Below are positions 10,490 to 18,229 of a DNA stretch of 44,532 nucleotides, piece after piece. Under the pieces are notes generated by a model. It was given only the letters and a program-made list of their open reading frames with translations, had not been told where the DNA came from and ran no database searches. Positions within the stretch are counted from its first letter, which is position 1. Each line of letters opens with the position of its first letter. The DNA is from JAICJJ01 sp039809985 (lineage in GTDB: Bacteria > Chloroflexota > Chloroflexia > Thermomicrobiales > UBA6265): NCBI GenBank assembly GCA_039809985.1, contig JBDHWC010000011.1, positions 1-44,532 on the forward strand, given 5' to 3'. Both the position numbers and the translations under genes were made by a program.

Positions 10490-12229
10490 CTACGGTCCCG
10501 GCCAGAACTCGTCGTCGTTGATGGCCGGCCGGCGGAAGCGGGCGAGCGGCAGCCGGCGCCGCACTTGTGCCACGCCGAGTCGCAACTCCGGAATGCCCAG
10601 CAGCCATGCCGCCACGAAGTAGACGAGGGCGGCGACGCCGAGGGCGACGACGAAGAGGGCGATCTGGCTCAGCCGGTTGGCCGAACCCGGCACCGTCGCG
10701 GCGGTGACCAGCGGGGCGGCGAACCAACTGAAGACGCCCATCACGGTCGTCGCCGCGAGCACGTTGGCGAGCCAGCGCCACGTCTGCGGTTGCGCCGGGC
10801 CCAGGCGCTTGCGGAGGATGACGAGCAGGGCGAGGGCCTCGACCGCCGTCGACAGGCTGAGCGCGAAGGCCAGCGCGACGAAGCCGTAGCGGTCGATCAG
10901 CGACGCGCCAACCGCGATGTTGAGGACGATGATCGCGATGCCGGTGATGACCGGCGTGCGGGTGTCGTGCATGGCGTAGAACGCGCGGGCCAGCACCTCG
11001 ACGAGGGCGTAGCCGACGAGGCCGGCCGCGAACCACGCGAGCGGGGCGGCGACCAGTTCTGTCGACGTGCCCGAGAACGCGCCGTTCTGGAAGATCGTCT
11101 GGACGATCGCCGTCCGGAAGAAGAAGAGCCCGACCGCGGCCGGCAGCGAGAGGAAGAGCAACGGCCGCAGGGCGCGGCCGAAGGTCTCGCGCAGCCCGAC
11201 CAGGTTGCCCGCTTGGTAGAGGCGGGCCATCGTCGGGAAGATGACGGTCGAGATCGAGAGGGCGAGCACGCCGTGCGGCAGCATCAGGAGTTGCCAGGCG
11301 TAGTTCAGGGCCGAGACGCTCTGCTCCCCGCTCCGCCAGGCGAGGTTGGTGACGACGATGAAGTTGAGCTGGAACGCCGCCTGGCCGATCAGTCGCGGCA
11401 GCAGGAGGCGGCCGACTTGGCCGAGTCCCTCGGTGTCGAGGGCGAGCGACGGCGAGTAGCGCATGTGGGACTGGACCAGCCCCGGCACTTGGATCAGGAG
11501 ATGGCAGAGCGCGCCGACCGCGACGCCGATCGCCACGCCGTAGACGCCGATCCGCGGCCCCAGCAGCAGCGCGCCGAGGATGGTGCTGACGTTGTAGACG
11601 ACGGGGGCGAACGCCGGCAGGGTGAAGCGGTCCTGCGCCTCGAGGATGCCCTTGGCGGCGATGCCGAGACCGAGGAAGAGGGGCGACAGGAGGAGGATGC
11701 GCATGCACTCCGTCGCGATCCGCTGCACCTCCTCCGAGGTGCCGGGGGCGACGACGTAGCGAACGAGCGGCTCGGCGAAGACGAAGGCGACCGTCGCGCC
11801 GACGAGGAGGGCGATGGCGGCGAGGTTGAGCACGACCGAGGCGAGACGCCAGGCGTCCCGCTCGCGCCCGGAACTGAGCAGCCCGGAGAAGACGGGGATG
11901 AAGGCCGCGCCGAACGACCCGGCCATGATCACGAGGAAGAGCAGGTCCGGCACCCTGAAGGCGGCGACGTAGGCACTGTACTCGGCAGAGGTGCCGAACA
12001 GGTGGGCGAGAATCACCTCGCGGACGAGGCCGAGCAGGCGACTGAGGACGAAGGCGACCGCGATGACGACCGCGCTGCGGGCCAGCGTGCCGCCCGTGGC
12101 GGCCTTCGGCGCCGGCCGGGCCGCTTCGCGCGCCTGCCTGCGCCAGTCGTCAGGGGAGACGGGGATGCCGGGGCTCGGCCAGGTGGGCCAGGCGTCCGGC
12201 CTTGCGTCCCGCTGTTGCTTCGCCTCCAC
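10490..12229 (-). CDS. murJ: Lipid II flippase MurJ
   Basis: A 579-aa polytopic membrane protein of the MOP exporter superfamily, the MurJ/MviN branch that moves lipid II across the inner membrane. The first TM segment carries the family signature FVLSRLLGLVREVILAHLFG (about residues 57-76), followed by SAYVAAFRVPDLLFL and a SFGAAFIPVFSGLL segment; about 14 hydrophobic stretches follow. The first about 50 residues are a polar, Pro-rich cytoplasmic tail, longer than usual. The GTG start is taken from the longest frame and has no strong ribosome-binding site, so the tail could be shorter. It is transcribed alone, 82 bp upstream of lepA on the same strand, and divergent from rpsT. Confidence 0.94.
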   Translation of the reverse strand: MEAKQQRDARPDAWPTWPSPGIPVSPDDWRRQAREAARPAPKAATGGTLARSAVVIAVAFVLSRLLGLVREVILAHLFGTSAEYSAYVAAFRVPDLLFLVIMAGSFGAAFIPVFSGLLSSGRERDAWRLASVVLNLAAIALLVGATVAFVFAEPLVRYVVAPGTSEEVQRIATECMRILLLSPLFLGLGIAAKGILEAQDRFTLPAFAPVVYNVSTILGALLLGPRIGVYGVAIGVAVGALCHLLIQVPGLVQSHMRYSPSLALDTEGLGQVGRLLLPRLIGQAAFQLNFIVVTNLAWRSGEQSVSALNYAWQLLMLPHGVLALSISTVIFPTMARLYQAGNLVGLRETFGRALRPLLFLSLPAAVGLFFFRTAIVQTIFQNGAFSGTSTELVAAPLAWFAAGLVGYALVEVLARAFYAMHDTRTPVITGIAIIVLNIAVGASLIDRYGFVALAFALSLSTAVEALALLVILRKRLGPAQPQTWRWLANVLAATTVMGVFSWFAAPLVTAATVPGSANRLSQIALFVVALGVAALVYFVAAWLLGIPELRLGVAQVRRRLPLARFRRPAINDDEFWPGP

Positions 12230-12297
12230 CCGCCCCGCGCCCTCCGACGGCCGTTCGTTCGGCCCGCAATCTACCCCAGACGCGGCACTGGCGACGG

Positions 12298-12326
12298 TTG
12301 AGCCCCGGGTCGCGGTCTGCTATGCT
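12298..12326 (+). promoter_or_regulatory. rpsT promoter
   Basis: TTGAGC (12298-12303), a 17-bp spacer and TATGCT (12321-12326), with an extended -10 TG at 12318-12319. The predicted leader is about 62 nt. It overlaps the divergent upstream region of murJ. Confidence 0.75.
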
Positions 12327-12395
12327 TCGACGACCAACGCGTCGACGACGCGATTTGTGGCGTGCCTGCGGCACGGTTTCAGCGGAGGACGACTC

Positions 12396-12674
12396 TTGGC
12401 GAACTCGAAGTCATCGGAGAAGCGCATCCGCGTCGCCGAGCGCCGCCGGGCGAGCAACAAGCCGCACCGGACGGCCGCCCGCAACGCGGTCAAGAAGGCT
12501 GAGGCGTCGATCAAGGCCGACGACCCGGCGGTCGCCGCGGAAGCGGTCAAGGAGGCGCTGAGCCGCCTCGACCGGACCGCCAGCAAGGGCGTGATCCACA
12601 AGAACAACGCCGCCCGCCGCAAGTCGCGGCTGATGGCGAAGTACAACGCCCTGCTCGCGCAGGCGAACGCCTGA
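12396..12674 (+). CDS. rpsT: Ribosomal protein S20
   Basis: A 92-aa basic small-subunit protein that binds 16S rRNA. The sequence begins with the S20 signature ANSKSSEKRIRVAERRR and ends with ASKGVIHKNNAARRKSRLM. The start is a TTG at 12396, chosen because it gives the conserved ANSKS N-terminus and has GGAGGA at 12384-12389, 6 nt upstream; an in-frame extension further upstream would run through the promoter. TTG starts for S20 are common in other bacteria. Monocistronic, with its own promoter and a downstream hairpin. Confidence 0.96.
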   Translation: MANSKSSEKRIRVAERRRASNKPHRTAARNAVKKAEASIKADDPAVAAEAVKEALSRLDRTASKGVIHKNNAARRKSRLMAKYNALLAQANA

Positions 12675-12711
12675 GGCATCCGGGGATTCCACCCCGCAAC
12701 CGAGGCTGAGA

Positions 12712-12744
12712 CGAACCGGCGACGCGTCAGCGTCCGCCGGTTCG
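12712..12744. terminator. Hairpin between rpsT and holA
   Basis: A perfect 10-bp inverted repeat, CGAACCGGCG at 12712-12721 and its complement at 12735-12744. An additional ACGC/GCGT pairing is possible in the loop. It lies between the converging genes and covers the holA stop codon. No T tract. Confidence 0.65.
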
Positions 12745-13755
12745 GCGTTTGGCGGCCAGCAGCGCGATAAGGTGGACGAGGCCGTCCTCCGGTTGCCGGA
12801 GACGCCCCTGCTTCAGCATCCGGTCGGTCTCGACCGCGGCCTCGAGCAGGTCCCGCTGCCGTGGCCCGACGGAGCGCATCACGCCGGCCATCCGCTGCGG
12901 GTTCGGCAGGCCGAGGTCTCGCCCAACCGCCACCGGGTCCTGGCGGCCCGCCACGCCGCCGACCCCCGCGAGTTCCGCCTGCTGCAACAACTGGGCGACG
13001 AGCATTCCCGGCTCCTCGCCGGAGGCGACGAGGCGGTCGAGTTCCTTGGTCGCGCGCCCGAGGTCGCCGGCGATCGCGGCGTCGACGAAGCCGAACAGGT
13101 TCTCCGGCGCGTGGCCGACCGTCAGGGCCCGAACGTGCCGTTCCTCGACCGGCCCCGGGTTGGCGGCGAGCGCGAGCTTCTCGACCTCGTGGCGCAGGCG
13201 GGCCATGTCAGGCGGTCGGTCGTAGCGCGGGTTGGTCGGCTTCGCCTGCCAGTGCTGCGGATAGAGCGATTCGGCGACGAGGCGGGCGACCGGTTCGTCG
13301 AGGCGACCGCCGGACTCGGCGGCCACGGATGACATCCAGGCAAGGAGAGGGCCGCCGCGAAGCGGCTCGCCGGCCAGCACTTCCGCGTCTGTGGGCAGCA
13401 GCTTGCGGATCGCCGCTGGCACCGTCGACAGGCCGGGGTCGAGGAGGACGAGGAGGTTCTGGGCCGGCACGCCGCCGAGGAGGGGGGCCAAGTCGAGCGC
13501 GGGCTTCGATCTTGCCGAGGGCGGCGCGCCGTCGCCGTCGCCGGACCCCTTGCCCGCACGGGCGAGCAGGCCGGTGACGACCATCACCCGCGGCCCGAAG
13601 AAGCCGACGCTGCCCGCCGCGGCGGCGAGTTGCTGGACCGGGGTGTCAGCGTCGTGCCACGTGGTGTTGTCGCCGTTGGGGTCGGCTCGGCGAGCCGCGG
13701 CGATCGCGGCGTCGCGCGCGATCGCCGGGTCGGGCCCGAGGGAGACCACGATCAT
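12727..13755 (-). CDS. holA: DNA polymerase III delta subunit
   Basis: A 342-aa protein matching the HolA clamp-loader subunit that opens the beta clamp. The N-terminus MIVVSLGPDPAIARDAAIAAARRADPNG, the QQLAAAAGSVGFFGPRVMVVTGL segment and the C-terminal FVDAAIAGDLGRATKELDRLVASGEEPGMLVAQLLQQ helices fit the family. It lacks a P-loop, as expected for delta. I place the start at the ATG at 13755, with AGGACGG a few bases upstream; the frame stays open for another 148 codons, but that region is GC-biased, hairpin-rich and unlike protein. An Ala/Gly-rich linker of about 15 residues occurs near residue 75. Confidence 0.88.
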   Translation of the reverse strand: MIVVSLGPDPAIARDAAIAAARRADPNGDNTTWHDADTPVQQLAAAAGSVGFFGPRVMVVTGLLARAGKGSGDGDGAPPSARSKPALDLAPLLGGVPAQNLLVLLDPGLSTVPAAIRKLLPTDAEVLAGEPLRGGPLLAWMSSVAAESGGRLDEPVARLVAESLYPQHWQAKPTNPRYDRPPDMARLRHEVEKLALAANPGPVEERHVRALTVGHAPENLFGFVDAAIAGDLGRATKELDRLVASGEEPGMLVAQLLQQAELAGVGGVAGRQDPVAVGRDLGLPNPQRMAGVMRSVGPRQRDLLEAAVETDRMLKQGRLRQPEDGLVHLIALLAAKRRTGGR

Positions 13756-14095
13756 CGTGCCGTCCTGTCCGCGGGGCTGGGCGAATGCGAGGAAGAGGTC
13801 CGACCGACCCCGCCTGTGCCGTGTGTAACGGAGCCTTGAACCTGCTTTCGCAGGTGGGCGCCTCTCAGGCGCGGGGCTCACCCCGCCCGTCGGGGCTCCC
13901 GACTCACATTCTGTTGGCTCAAGACCACGTTGAACATCACGCGCACCGCAGGAATCGGCCGGGCCGCGAGGGTACCACTGGCAGCCGACTCGCAACAATG
14001 CCGGGGGTGTCATTTCAGGGGCATCTTCGCCCCGGCCGATGCCAACCGGGTACGATGGGCCGGTCAGCGACGAGCCGGACGGGGCGGAGGGACGG
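13756..14095. other. 340-bp holA-fabF intergenic region with a multi-hairpin segment
   Basis: No convincing gene. Between 13831 and 13920 four consecutive stem-loops occur: ACCTGC/GCAGGT with loop TTTC (GAAA on the - strand), GCGCCT/AGGCGC, GGGG/CCCC and GTCGGG/CCCGAC, enclosed by GAGCC/GGCTC. On the - strand a possible holA promoter (TTGTTG, 18 bp, TGG-TACCCT at 13969-13998) would put this structure in the holA leader. On the + strand a weak TACGAT -10 for fabF sits at 14051-14056. I could not match it to a known riboswitch or tRNA. Confidence 0.5.
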
Positions 14096-15352
14096 ATGGC
14101 GCGCGAGGCGCAACGACGGGTGGTGGTGACCGGGATCGGCATCGTCTGCCCGACCGGCAACGACCGGGAGACGGCGTGGGCCAACGTGCGATCCGGCACG
14201 TCCGGTGTCGGCGCGATCGAGCGGATCGAGGTCGGGGACCTTGAGACCCGGATCGCCGGCGAGGTGCGCGGGTTCGACCCGGCGGCGCTGCTCGGGCGGA
14301 AGGAAGCCCGCCGCTACGACCGCTACACCCAGTTCGCGGTGGCGGCGACGCTCGAGGCACTCGACCACGCGAAGTTCACGGTCGCCGCGGAGGAGTCGGA
14401 ACGGGTCGGCGCCATCATCGCCACCGGGATGGGCGGCATCGAGACGATCGAGGCGGGCGTGGCGACGCTGGCGACCGCGGGGGCGAGCCGGGTCAGCCCG
14501 TTCTTCATGCCGATGATGCTGCCGAACATGGCGTCCGGCACGGTGGCGATCGTGACCGGGGCGAAGGGCCCGAACTTCTGCCCCACGTCGGCGTGCGCGG
14601 CATCGGCCCACGCGGTCGGCGAGGCGACCGAGATGATCCGGCGCGGCTGGGCCGACGTGATGATCGCCGGCGGGGCGGAGGCGGCGGTGGCCCGGCTCTC
14701 CATCGCCGGGTTCAACGCGATGGGCGCGCTCTCGCGGCGCAACGACCAGCCGAAGGCGGCGAGCCGGCCGTTCGACGCCGAGCGGGACGGCTTCGTGATC
14801 GGGGAGGGGGGCGCGGTCCTGATCTTGGAGTCGCTGCCGCACGCGCGGGCGCGAGGGGCGGAGATCCTCGGCGAGGTCGTCGGCTACGGCACGACCGACG
14901 ACGCCAACCACATGGTGCAGCCGGCCCCGGGCGGGGCCGGGGCCGCGCGGGCGATGCGGCTGGCGCTGGCCGACGCCGGGCTGGAACCGGGCGACATCGA
15001 CTACGTCAACGCCCACGGCACCTCGACCCAGCTGAACGAGAAGTTCGAGACGGAGGCGATGAAGGCCGCCTTCGGGGACGCGGCGTACCGCGTGCCGATC
15101 AGTTCCACCAAGTCGATGACCGGGCACCTGCTCGGCGCGGCGGGCGCGCTGGAGGCGGCGATCTCGTTGCTGGCCATGCGCGACGGTGTCGTGCCGCCGA
15201 CGATCAACCAGACGACGCCCGACCCGGACTGCGACCTCGACTACGTGCCGAACATCGGCCGGGCGGTGGCGGCGCGCCACGTGATGAGCAACTCGATGGG
15301 GTTCGGCGGGCACAACGTGTCGCTGGTGCTGGCCGCCGAGGCAGCCGACTGA
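14096..15352 (+). CDS. fabF: 3-oxoacyl-ACP synthase II (FabF)
   Basis: A 418-aa elongating condensing enzyme of type II fatty-acid synthesis. It starts VVVTGIGIVCPTGND and has the catalytic triad Cys167 (PTSACAAS), His307 (NAHGTSTQLNE) and His344 (MTGHLLGAAG). It ends with the family motif NSMGFGGHNVSLVL. Length is normal (about 412). The ATG at 14096 is preceded by GGAGG at 14086-14090; an in-frame ATG at 14039 lies upstream of the probable -10 and is not used. No other fab gene is adjacent; acpS lies 13 kb away. Confidence 0.96.
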   Translation: MAREAQRRVVVTGIGIVCPTGNDRETAWANVRSGTSGVGAIERIEVGDLETRIAGEVRGFDPAALLGRKEARRYDRYTQFAVAATLEALDHAKFTVAAEESERVGAIIATGMGGIETIEAGVATLATAGASRVSPFFMPMMLPNMASGTVAIVTGAKGPNFCPTSACAASAHAVGEATEMIRRGWADVMIAGGAEAAVARLSIAGFNAMGALSRRNDQPKAASRPFDAERDGFVIGEGGAVLILESLPHARARGAEILGEVVGYGTTDDANHMVQPAPGGAGAARAMRLALADAGLEPGDIDYVNAHGTSTQLNEKFETEAMKAAFGDAAYRVPISSTKSMTGHLLGAAGALEAAISLLAMRDGVVPPTINQTTPDPDCDLDYVPNIGRAVAARHVMSNSMGFGGHNVSLVLAAEAAD

Positions 15353-15381
15353 GGGTTGGGCCAAACGAGGATGGAGAAACG

Positions 15382-15415
15382 AACGAGAGCGCGGCCGACC
15401 GGTCGCGCCCTCGTT
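15382..15415. terminator. Bidirectional terminator, fabF/sigA
   Basis: Arms AACGAG-a-GCGCG (15382-15393) and CGCGC-c-CTCGTT (15404-15415): 11 pairs around one A/C mismatch. Located between the converging fabF and sigma-factor genes, 30 bp after fabF. Confidence 0.65.
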
Positions 15416-15432
15416 GCCTCGGCGGTCGACGA

Positions 15433-16653
15433 CTATTCGAGGTAGCCGCGCAACTTCCGGCTGTAGCTCGGGTGGCGGAGCTTGCGGAGCGCCTTGGCCT
15501 CGATTTGGCGGATGCGCTCGCGGGTGATGCCGAACTCGCGGCCGACTTCCTCCAAGGTGCGGAACCGACCGTCCTCGAGGCCGAAGCGGAGGATGATGAT
15601 CCGGCGCTCGCGCTCGGTCAGCTTGCCGAGCGCGTCGGAGATCTGCGCCTTCAGCAGTTCCTGCGAGGCGAGCTCGAGCGGCTGCGGCATCGTCTCGTCC
15701 TCGATGAAGTCACCGAGGAAGGCATCGCCGTCCTGGCCGACGGGGGCCTCGAGCGAGATCGGGTGGCGGGAGACGTCGAGCACCTGTCGGACCTTGTCGT
15801 CCGAGACGTCCATCGCCCGTGCGATCTCCTCCTGCGTCGGCTCGCGCTCGAGGATCTGCTGCAGCCGGTGCCCGGTCTTCTTGACCCGGTTGATCGTCTC
15901 GCCGACGTGGACCGGGAGGCGGATGGTCCGGCTCTGGTCGGAGATGGCGCGGGTGATCGCCTGCCGGATCCACCACGTCGCGTAGGTGCTGAACTTGAAG
16001 CCGCGGGTGTAGTCGAACTTGTCGGTGGCCTTCATCAGGCCGATGTTGCCCTCTTGGATCAAGTCGAGGAAGGAAAGGCCCCGGCCGACGTACTTCTTGG
16101 CCACGGAGACGACGAGTCGCAGGTTGGCTTGGATCAGGTGGGAGCGGGCCTGCTCGCCGTCCTCGCGGTCGGCCTCGTACGTCTTGCGGTCCTCGGCCGA
16201 CAGACCGGGCCGGGCGAGCGCCTCCTCGGCCTGCTTGCCGCGCTCCATCCGCTTCGCTAGCCAGACCTCCTCGGCCATCGTCAGCAGGTCGGTCTCGCCG
16301 ATCTCCTGCAGGTAGAGGCGCACCGAGTCGCCGACGCCGGAGGCATAGTCCTCGCTGGCAAGTTGTCGCTCCAGGTCGCGGTCGGCGCGGCTGACCGGGG
16401 GCCGGGTGTCGACCGGGCGCTCGATCACCGCCCGGGCGACCGGCTGCGGCGGCGCGGCCGGCAGTTCCTCGAGCACCTCGATCCCCTCGGCCAGCAACGA
16501 CGAGTAGAACTCGTCGAGCCGGTCGACCTGCTCCTCGGGGTTCGGGAACGCCGCGATGATGTCGTCCGCGAGGAGAAACCCCTGGTCCTTGCCCTTGGCG
16601 AACAGGCTGGCAACCATGGAGCGCGTCACCACTTTCATCGAGAGCGCAGCCAC
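15433..16653 (-). CDS. sigA: Primary RNA polymerase sigma factor (sigma-70/RpoD)
   Basis: A 406-aa group 1 sigma factor. Region 1.1-like N-terminus (SLFAKGKDQGFLLADDIIAAFP), region 1.2 (DSVRLYLQEIGETDLLT), region 2 (LIQANLRLVVSVAKKYVGRG, FLDLIQEGNIGLMKA, FKFSTYATWWIRQAI), region 3 (HVGETINRVKK) and region 4 (LTERERRIIILRFGL, ITRERIRQIEAKALRKLRHP) are all intact. The GTG at 16653 is the furthest start; ATGs at 16638 and 16617 are alternatives and none has a clear ribosome-binding site. Upstream is a leader of about 180 nt with its own promoter, a short ORF and an intrinsic terminator, suggesting regulated expression. Confidence 0.95.
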   Translation of the reverse strand: MAALSMKVVTRSMVASLFAKGKDQGFLLADDIIAAFPNPEEQVDRLDEFYSSLLAEGIEVLEELPAAPPQPVARAVIERPVDTRPPVSRADRDLERQLASEDYASGVGDSVRLYLQEIGETDLLTMAEEVWLAKRMERGKQAEEALARPGLSAEDRKTYEADREDGEQARSHLIQANLRLVVSVAKKYVGRGLSFLDLIQEGNIGLMKATDKFDYTRGFKFSTYATWWIRQAITRAISDQSRTIRLPVHVGETINRVKKTGHRLQQILEREPTQEEIARAMDVSDDKVRQVLDVSRHPISLEAPVGQDGDAFLGDFIEDETMPQPLELASQELLKAQISDALGKLTERERRIIILRFGLEDGRFRTLEEVGREFGITRERIRQIEAKALRKLRHPSYSRKLRGYLE

Positions 16654-16697
16654 TGCGAGGACGGCGGGCAGGGCGGGGTGCGCGGCGAGGAACCGAC

Positions 16698-16724
16698 AAA
16701 AAATCCCGCCGCTGGCGCGGAGGG
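16698..16724 (-). terminator. Intrinsic terminator in the sigA leader (candidate attenuator)
   Basis: On the - strand CCCTCCGC-GCCA-GCGGCGGG forms 7 pairs with one internal mismatch, followed by A and six T. It is the best classical intrinsic terminator in the window, yet it lies about 45 bp upstream of the sigA start, in its leader. Confidence 0.7.
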
Positions 16725-16730
16725 TGTCCC

Positions 16731-16778
16731 TTACACGATTAGACGACGCGGTGGGTAGCGACCAGTGCGGGCTGGCAT
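16731..16778 (-). CDS. Candidate 15-aa leader peptide upstream of sigA
   Basis: A 16-codon frame, MPARTGRYPPRRLIV then TAA. GAGGGG lies just before the ATG. The stop is 6 nt before the stem of the intrinsic terminator in the sigA leader. It has four Arg and three Pro in 15 residues. This is the arrangement of leader-peptide attenuators, but chance cannot be excluded for so short a frame. Confidence 0.35.
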   Translation of the reverse strand: MPARTGRYPPRRLIV

Positions 16779-16837
16779 GATCCCCTCACACCTCGCAATG
16801 TGGCGTCGTTAGCGGTCGGCAGATTCGTATCCCCTTG

Positions 16838-16866
16838 AGTGTACGAAAGGTTTGCCCATATTTCAA
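16838..16866 (-). promoter_or_regulatory. sigA promoter
   Basis: On the - strand TTGAAA (16861-16866), 17 bp, TACACT (16838-16843). The predicted transcript starts near 16831. An 8-bp perfect inverted repeat, CCCCTTGA at 16831-16838 and TCAAGGGG at 16863-16870, brackets the promoter and could be an operator. Confidence 0.6.
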
Positions 16867-16897
16867 GGGGGTCGGGCGCGGTTTCGGGACTTTCCGA

Positions 16898-16906
16898 TGC
16901 TATACT
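16898..16906 (+). promoter_or_regulatory. Extended -10 of yebC promoter
   Basis: TGCTATACT: TG, one base, then TATACT at 16901-16906. No clear -35. The leader to the yebC ATG would be about 68 nt. Confidence 0.6.
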
Positions 16907-16981
16907 CGGGCCGTCGGAGCGTTGGGTTGCCCGGTCGGTCGGCGTGCGCCGAAACCGGTGGTCGTTGTGGCGGGGACGGCG

Positions 16982-17728
16982 ATGTCTGGACACTCGAAAT
17001 GGTCGACGATCAAGCGGGCAAAGGGCGCGGCGGACGCCAAGCGGGGGCAACTGTTCACCAAGCTGGCGCGTGAGATCACCGTCGCGGCCCGGGCGGGCCT
17101 GCCCGACCCGGACGCCAACCCGCGCCTGGCGATCGCGGTCCAGCGCGCCCGCGGCGCGAACATGCCGAAGGACAACATCGAGCGGGCGATCGCGCGCGGC
17201 TCCGGCGACGCCGGCGGCGACAACTACGACGAGATCACCTACGAGGGGTACGGCCCCGGCGGCACCGCCCTGATCATCCACGCGATGACCGACAACCGGA
17301 ACCGGACCGTCGGCGAGGTGCGCGCGGTCCTGACCCGGGCCGGCGGCACCCTCGGCGAGACCGGCAGCGTCGGCTGGATGTTCGACCAGGTCGGGCTGCT
17401 CGAACTGGAGGTCGGATCCAGCGACCCGGACGAGATCGCGCTGGTGGCAATCGACGCCGGGGCCTCCGACGTCGAGGTCGAGGACGGCGCGGTGACGGTC
17501 TTCACCGAGCCGCACGACCTGCACCAAGTGCAGCAGGCACTGACGGCCGGCGGCTTCGCCGTGAACGAGGCACAGCTCTCGATGCGGCCGAAGACGCTGC
17601 TGGAGCCCGAGGCGGCGGTCGCGGTCAAGGTCATCCGACTGGTCGAGAAGCTCGAGGACCTCGACGATGTGCAGGAGGTCTTCACCAACCTTGACATCAC
17701 CGACGAGGTGCTCGCGGCGGTCGGGTAG
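16982..17728 (+). CDS. yebC: YebC/PmpR-family protein (TACO1-like)
   Basis: A 248-aa protein of the YebC family, which includes DNA-binding regulators and ribosome-associated translation factors that help at proline stretches. The N-terminal signature MSGHSKWSTIKRAKGAADAKRG and the NMPKDNIERAIARGSG and GYGPGG motifs are intact, and length is normal. The ATG at 16982 is fixed by the conserved MSGHSKW; the frame extends 49 codons upstream but that covers the promoter. Followed 12 bp later by ruvC, a very common yebC-ruvC arrangement. Confidence 0.96.
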   Translation: MSGHSKWSTIKRAKGAADAKRGQLFTKLAREITVAARAGLPDPDANPRLAIAVQRARGANMPKDNIERAIARGSGDAGGDNYDEITYEGYGPGGTALIIHAMTDNRNRTVGEVRAVLTRAGGTLGETGSVGWMFDQVGLLELEVGSSDPDEIALVAIDAGASDVEVEDGAVTVFTEPHDLHQVQQALTAGGFAVNEAQLSMRPKTLLEPEAAVAVKVIRLVEKLEDLDDVQEVFTNLDITDEVLAAVG

Positions 17729-17740
17729 GCCGGGCGGCGG

Positions 17741-18229
17741 ATGATCACGCTCGGCATCGACCCGGGAACGGCGCGGCTCGGCTACGGTGTGGTCGACGAC
17801 ACCGGCGAACCGCGGGCCGTCGCCTTCGGGGTGATCGAGACGGCCACCGGCGAGGCGATGCCCCACCGACTCAACACCCTCTACGAACGGCTGGTCGAGA
17901 TCATGCAAACGCACGCGCCTGACGCGTTGGCGGTCGAGCAGCTCTTCTTCGCCCGCAACGTGACGAACGCGATGACCGTCGGCCAGGCGCGCGGCGTCGT
18001 GCTGCTGGCCGCCGCCCGGTGTGGCGTCCCGGTCGCGGAGTACACCCCGTCCGAGGTGAAGCAGGCGGTCGTCGGCTACGGCAAGGCGGACAAGGGGCAG
18101 ATGCAGGAGATGGTCCGGCTGCTCCTGCGGCTCGAGCACGCGCCGCGCCCCGACGACGCCGCCGACGCGCTGGCGGTGGCGCTCTGCCATGCCCAGACCG
18201 CGCCCTTCCGGGCTCGGACCGGCGGATGA
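17741..18229 (+). CDS. ruvC: Holliday junction endonuclease RuvC
   Basis: A 162-aa resolvase cutting four-way DNA junctions as a dimer. It starts MITLGIDPGTARLGYGVV. Acidic active-site residues are D7, E66 (AVEQLFFARN) and D139/D142 in RPDDAADALAVALCHA. Length is typical. It is the second gene of yebC-ruvC-tlyA-larB. The ruvA and ruvB helicase genes, often adjacent, are not in the window. Confidence 0.96.
   Translation: MITLGIDPGTARLGYGVVDDTGEPRAVAFGVIETATGEAMPHRLNTLYERLVEIMQTHAPDALAVEQLFFARNVTNAMTVGQARGVVLLAAARCGVPVAEYTPSEVKQAVVGYGKADKGQMQEMVRLLLRLEHAPRPDDAADALAVALCHAQTAPFRARTGG

Larger units (their letters stand above)
16654..16981. other. sigA-yebC divergent intergenic region
   Basis: A 328-bp region. 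From left to right: sigA terminator (16698-16724), leader ORF (16731-16778), inverted repeat with the sigA promoter (16831-16870), and the yebC -10 (16901-16906). No other gene is supported. Confidence 0.7.

Noticed and set aside
13831..13920. tRNA or selenocysteine tRNA
   Set aside because: GCAGGTTCAAGGC on the - strand looks like a T arm, but the T stem does not pair and no anticodon arm fits.
12727..14199. 490-aa version of the HolA protein
   Set aside because: The N-terminal 148 codons cross the hairpin-rich spacer and the fabF start; the conserved delta-subunit N-terminus begins at 13755.
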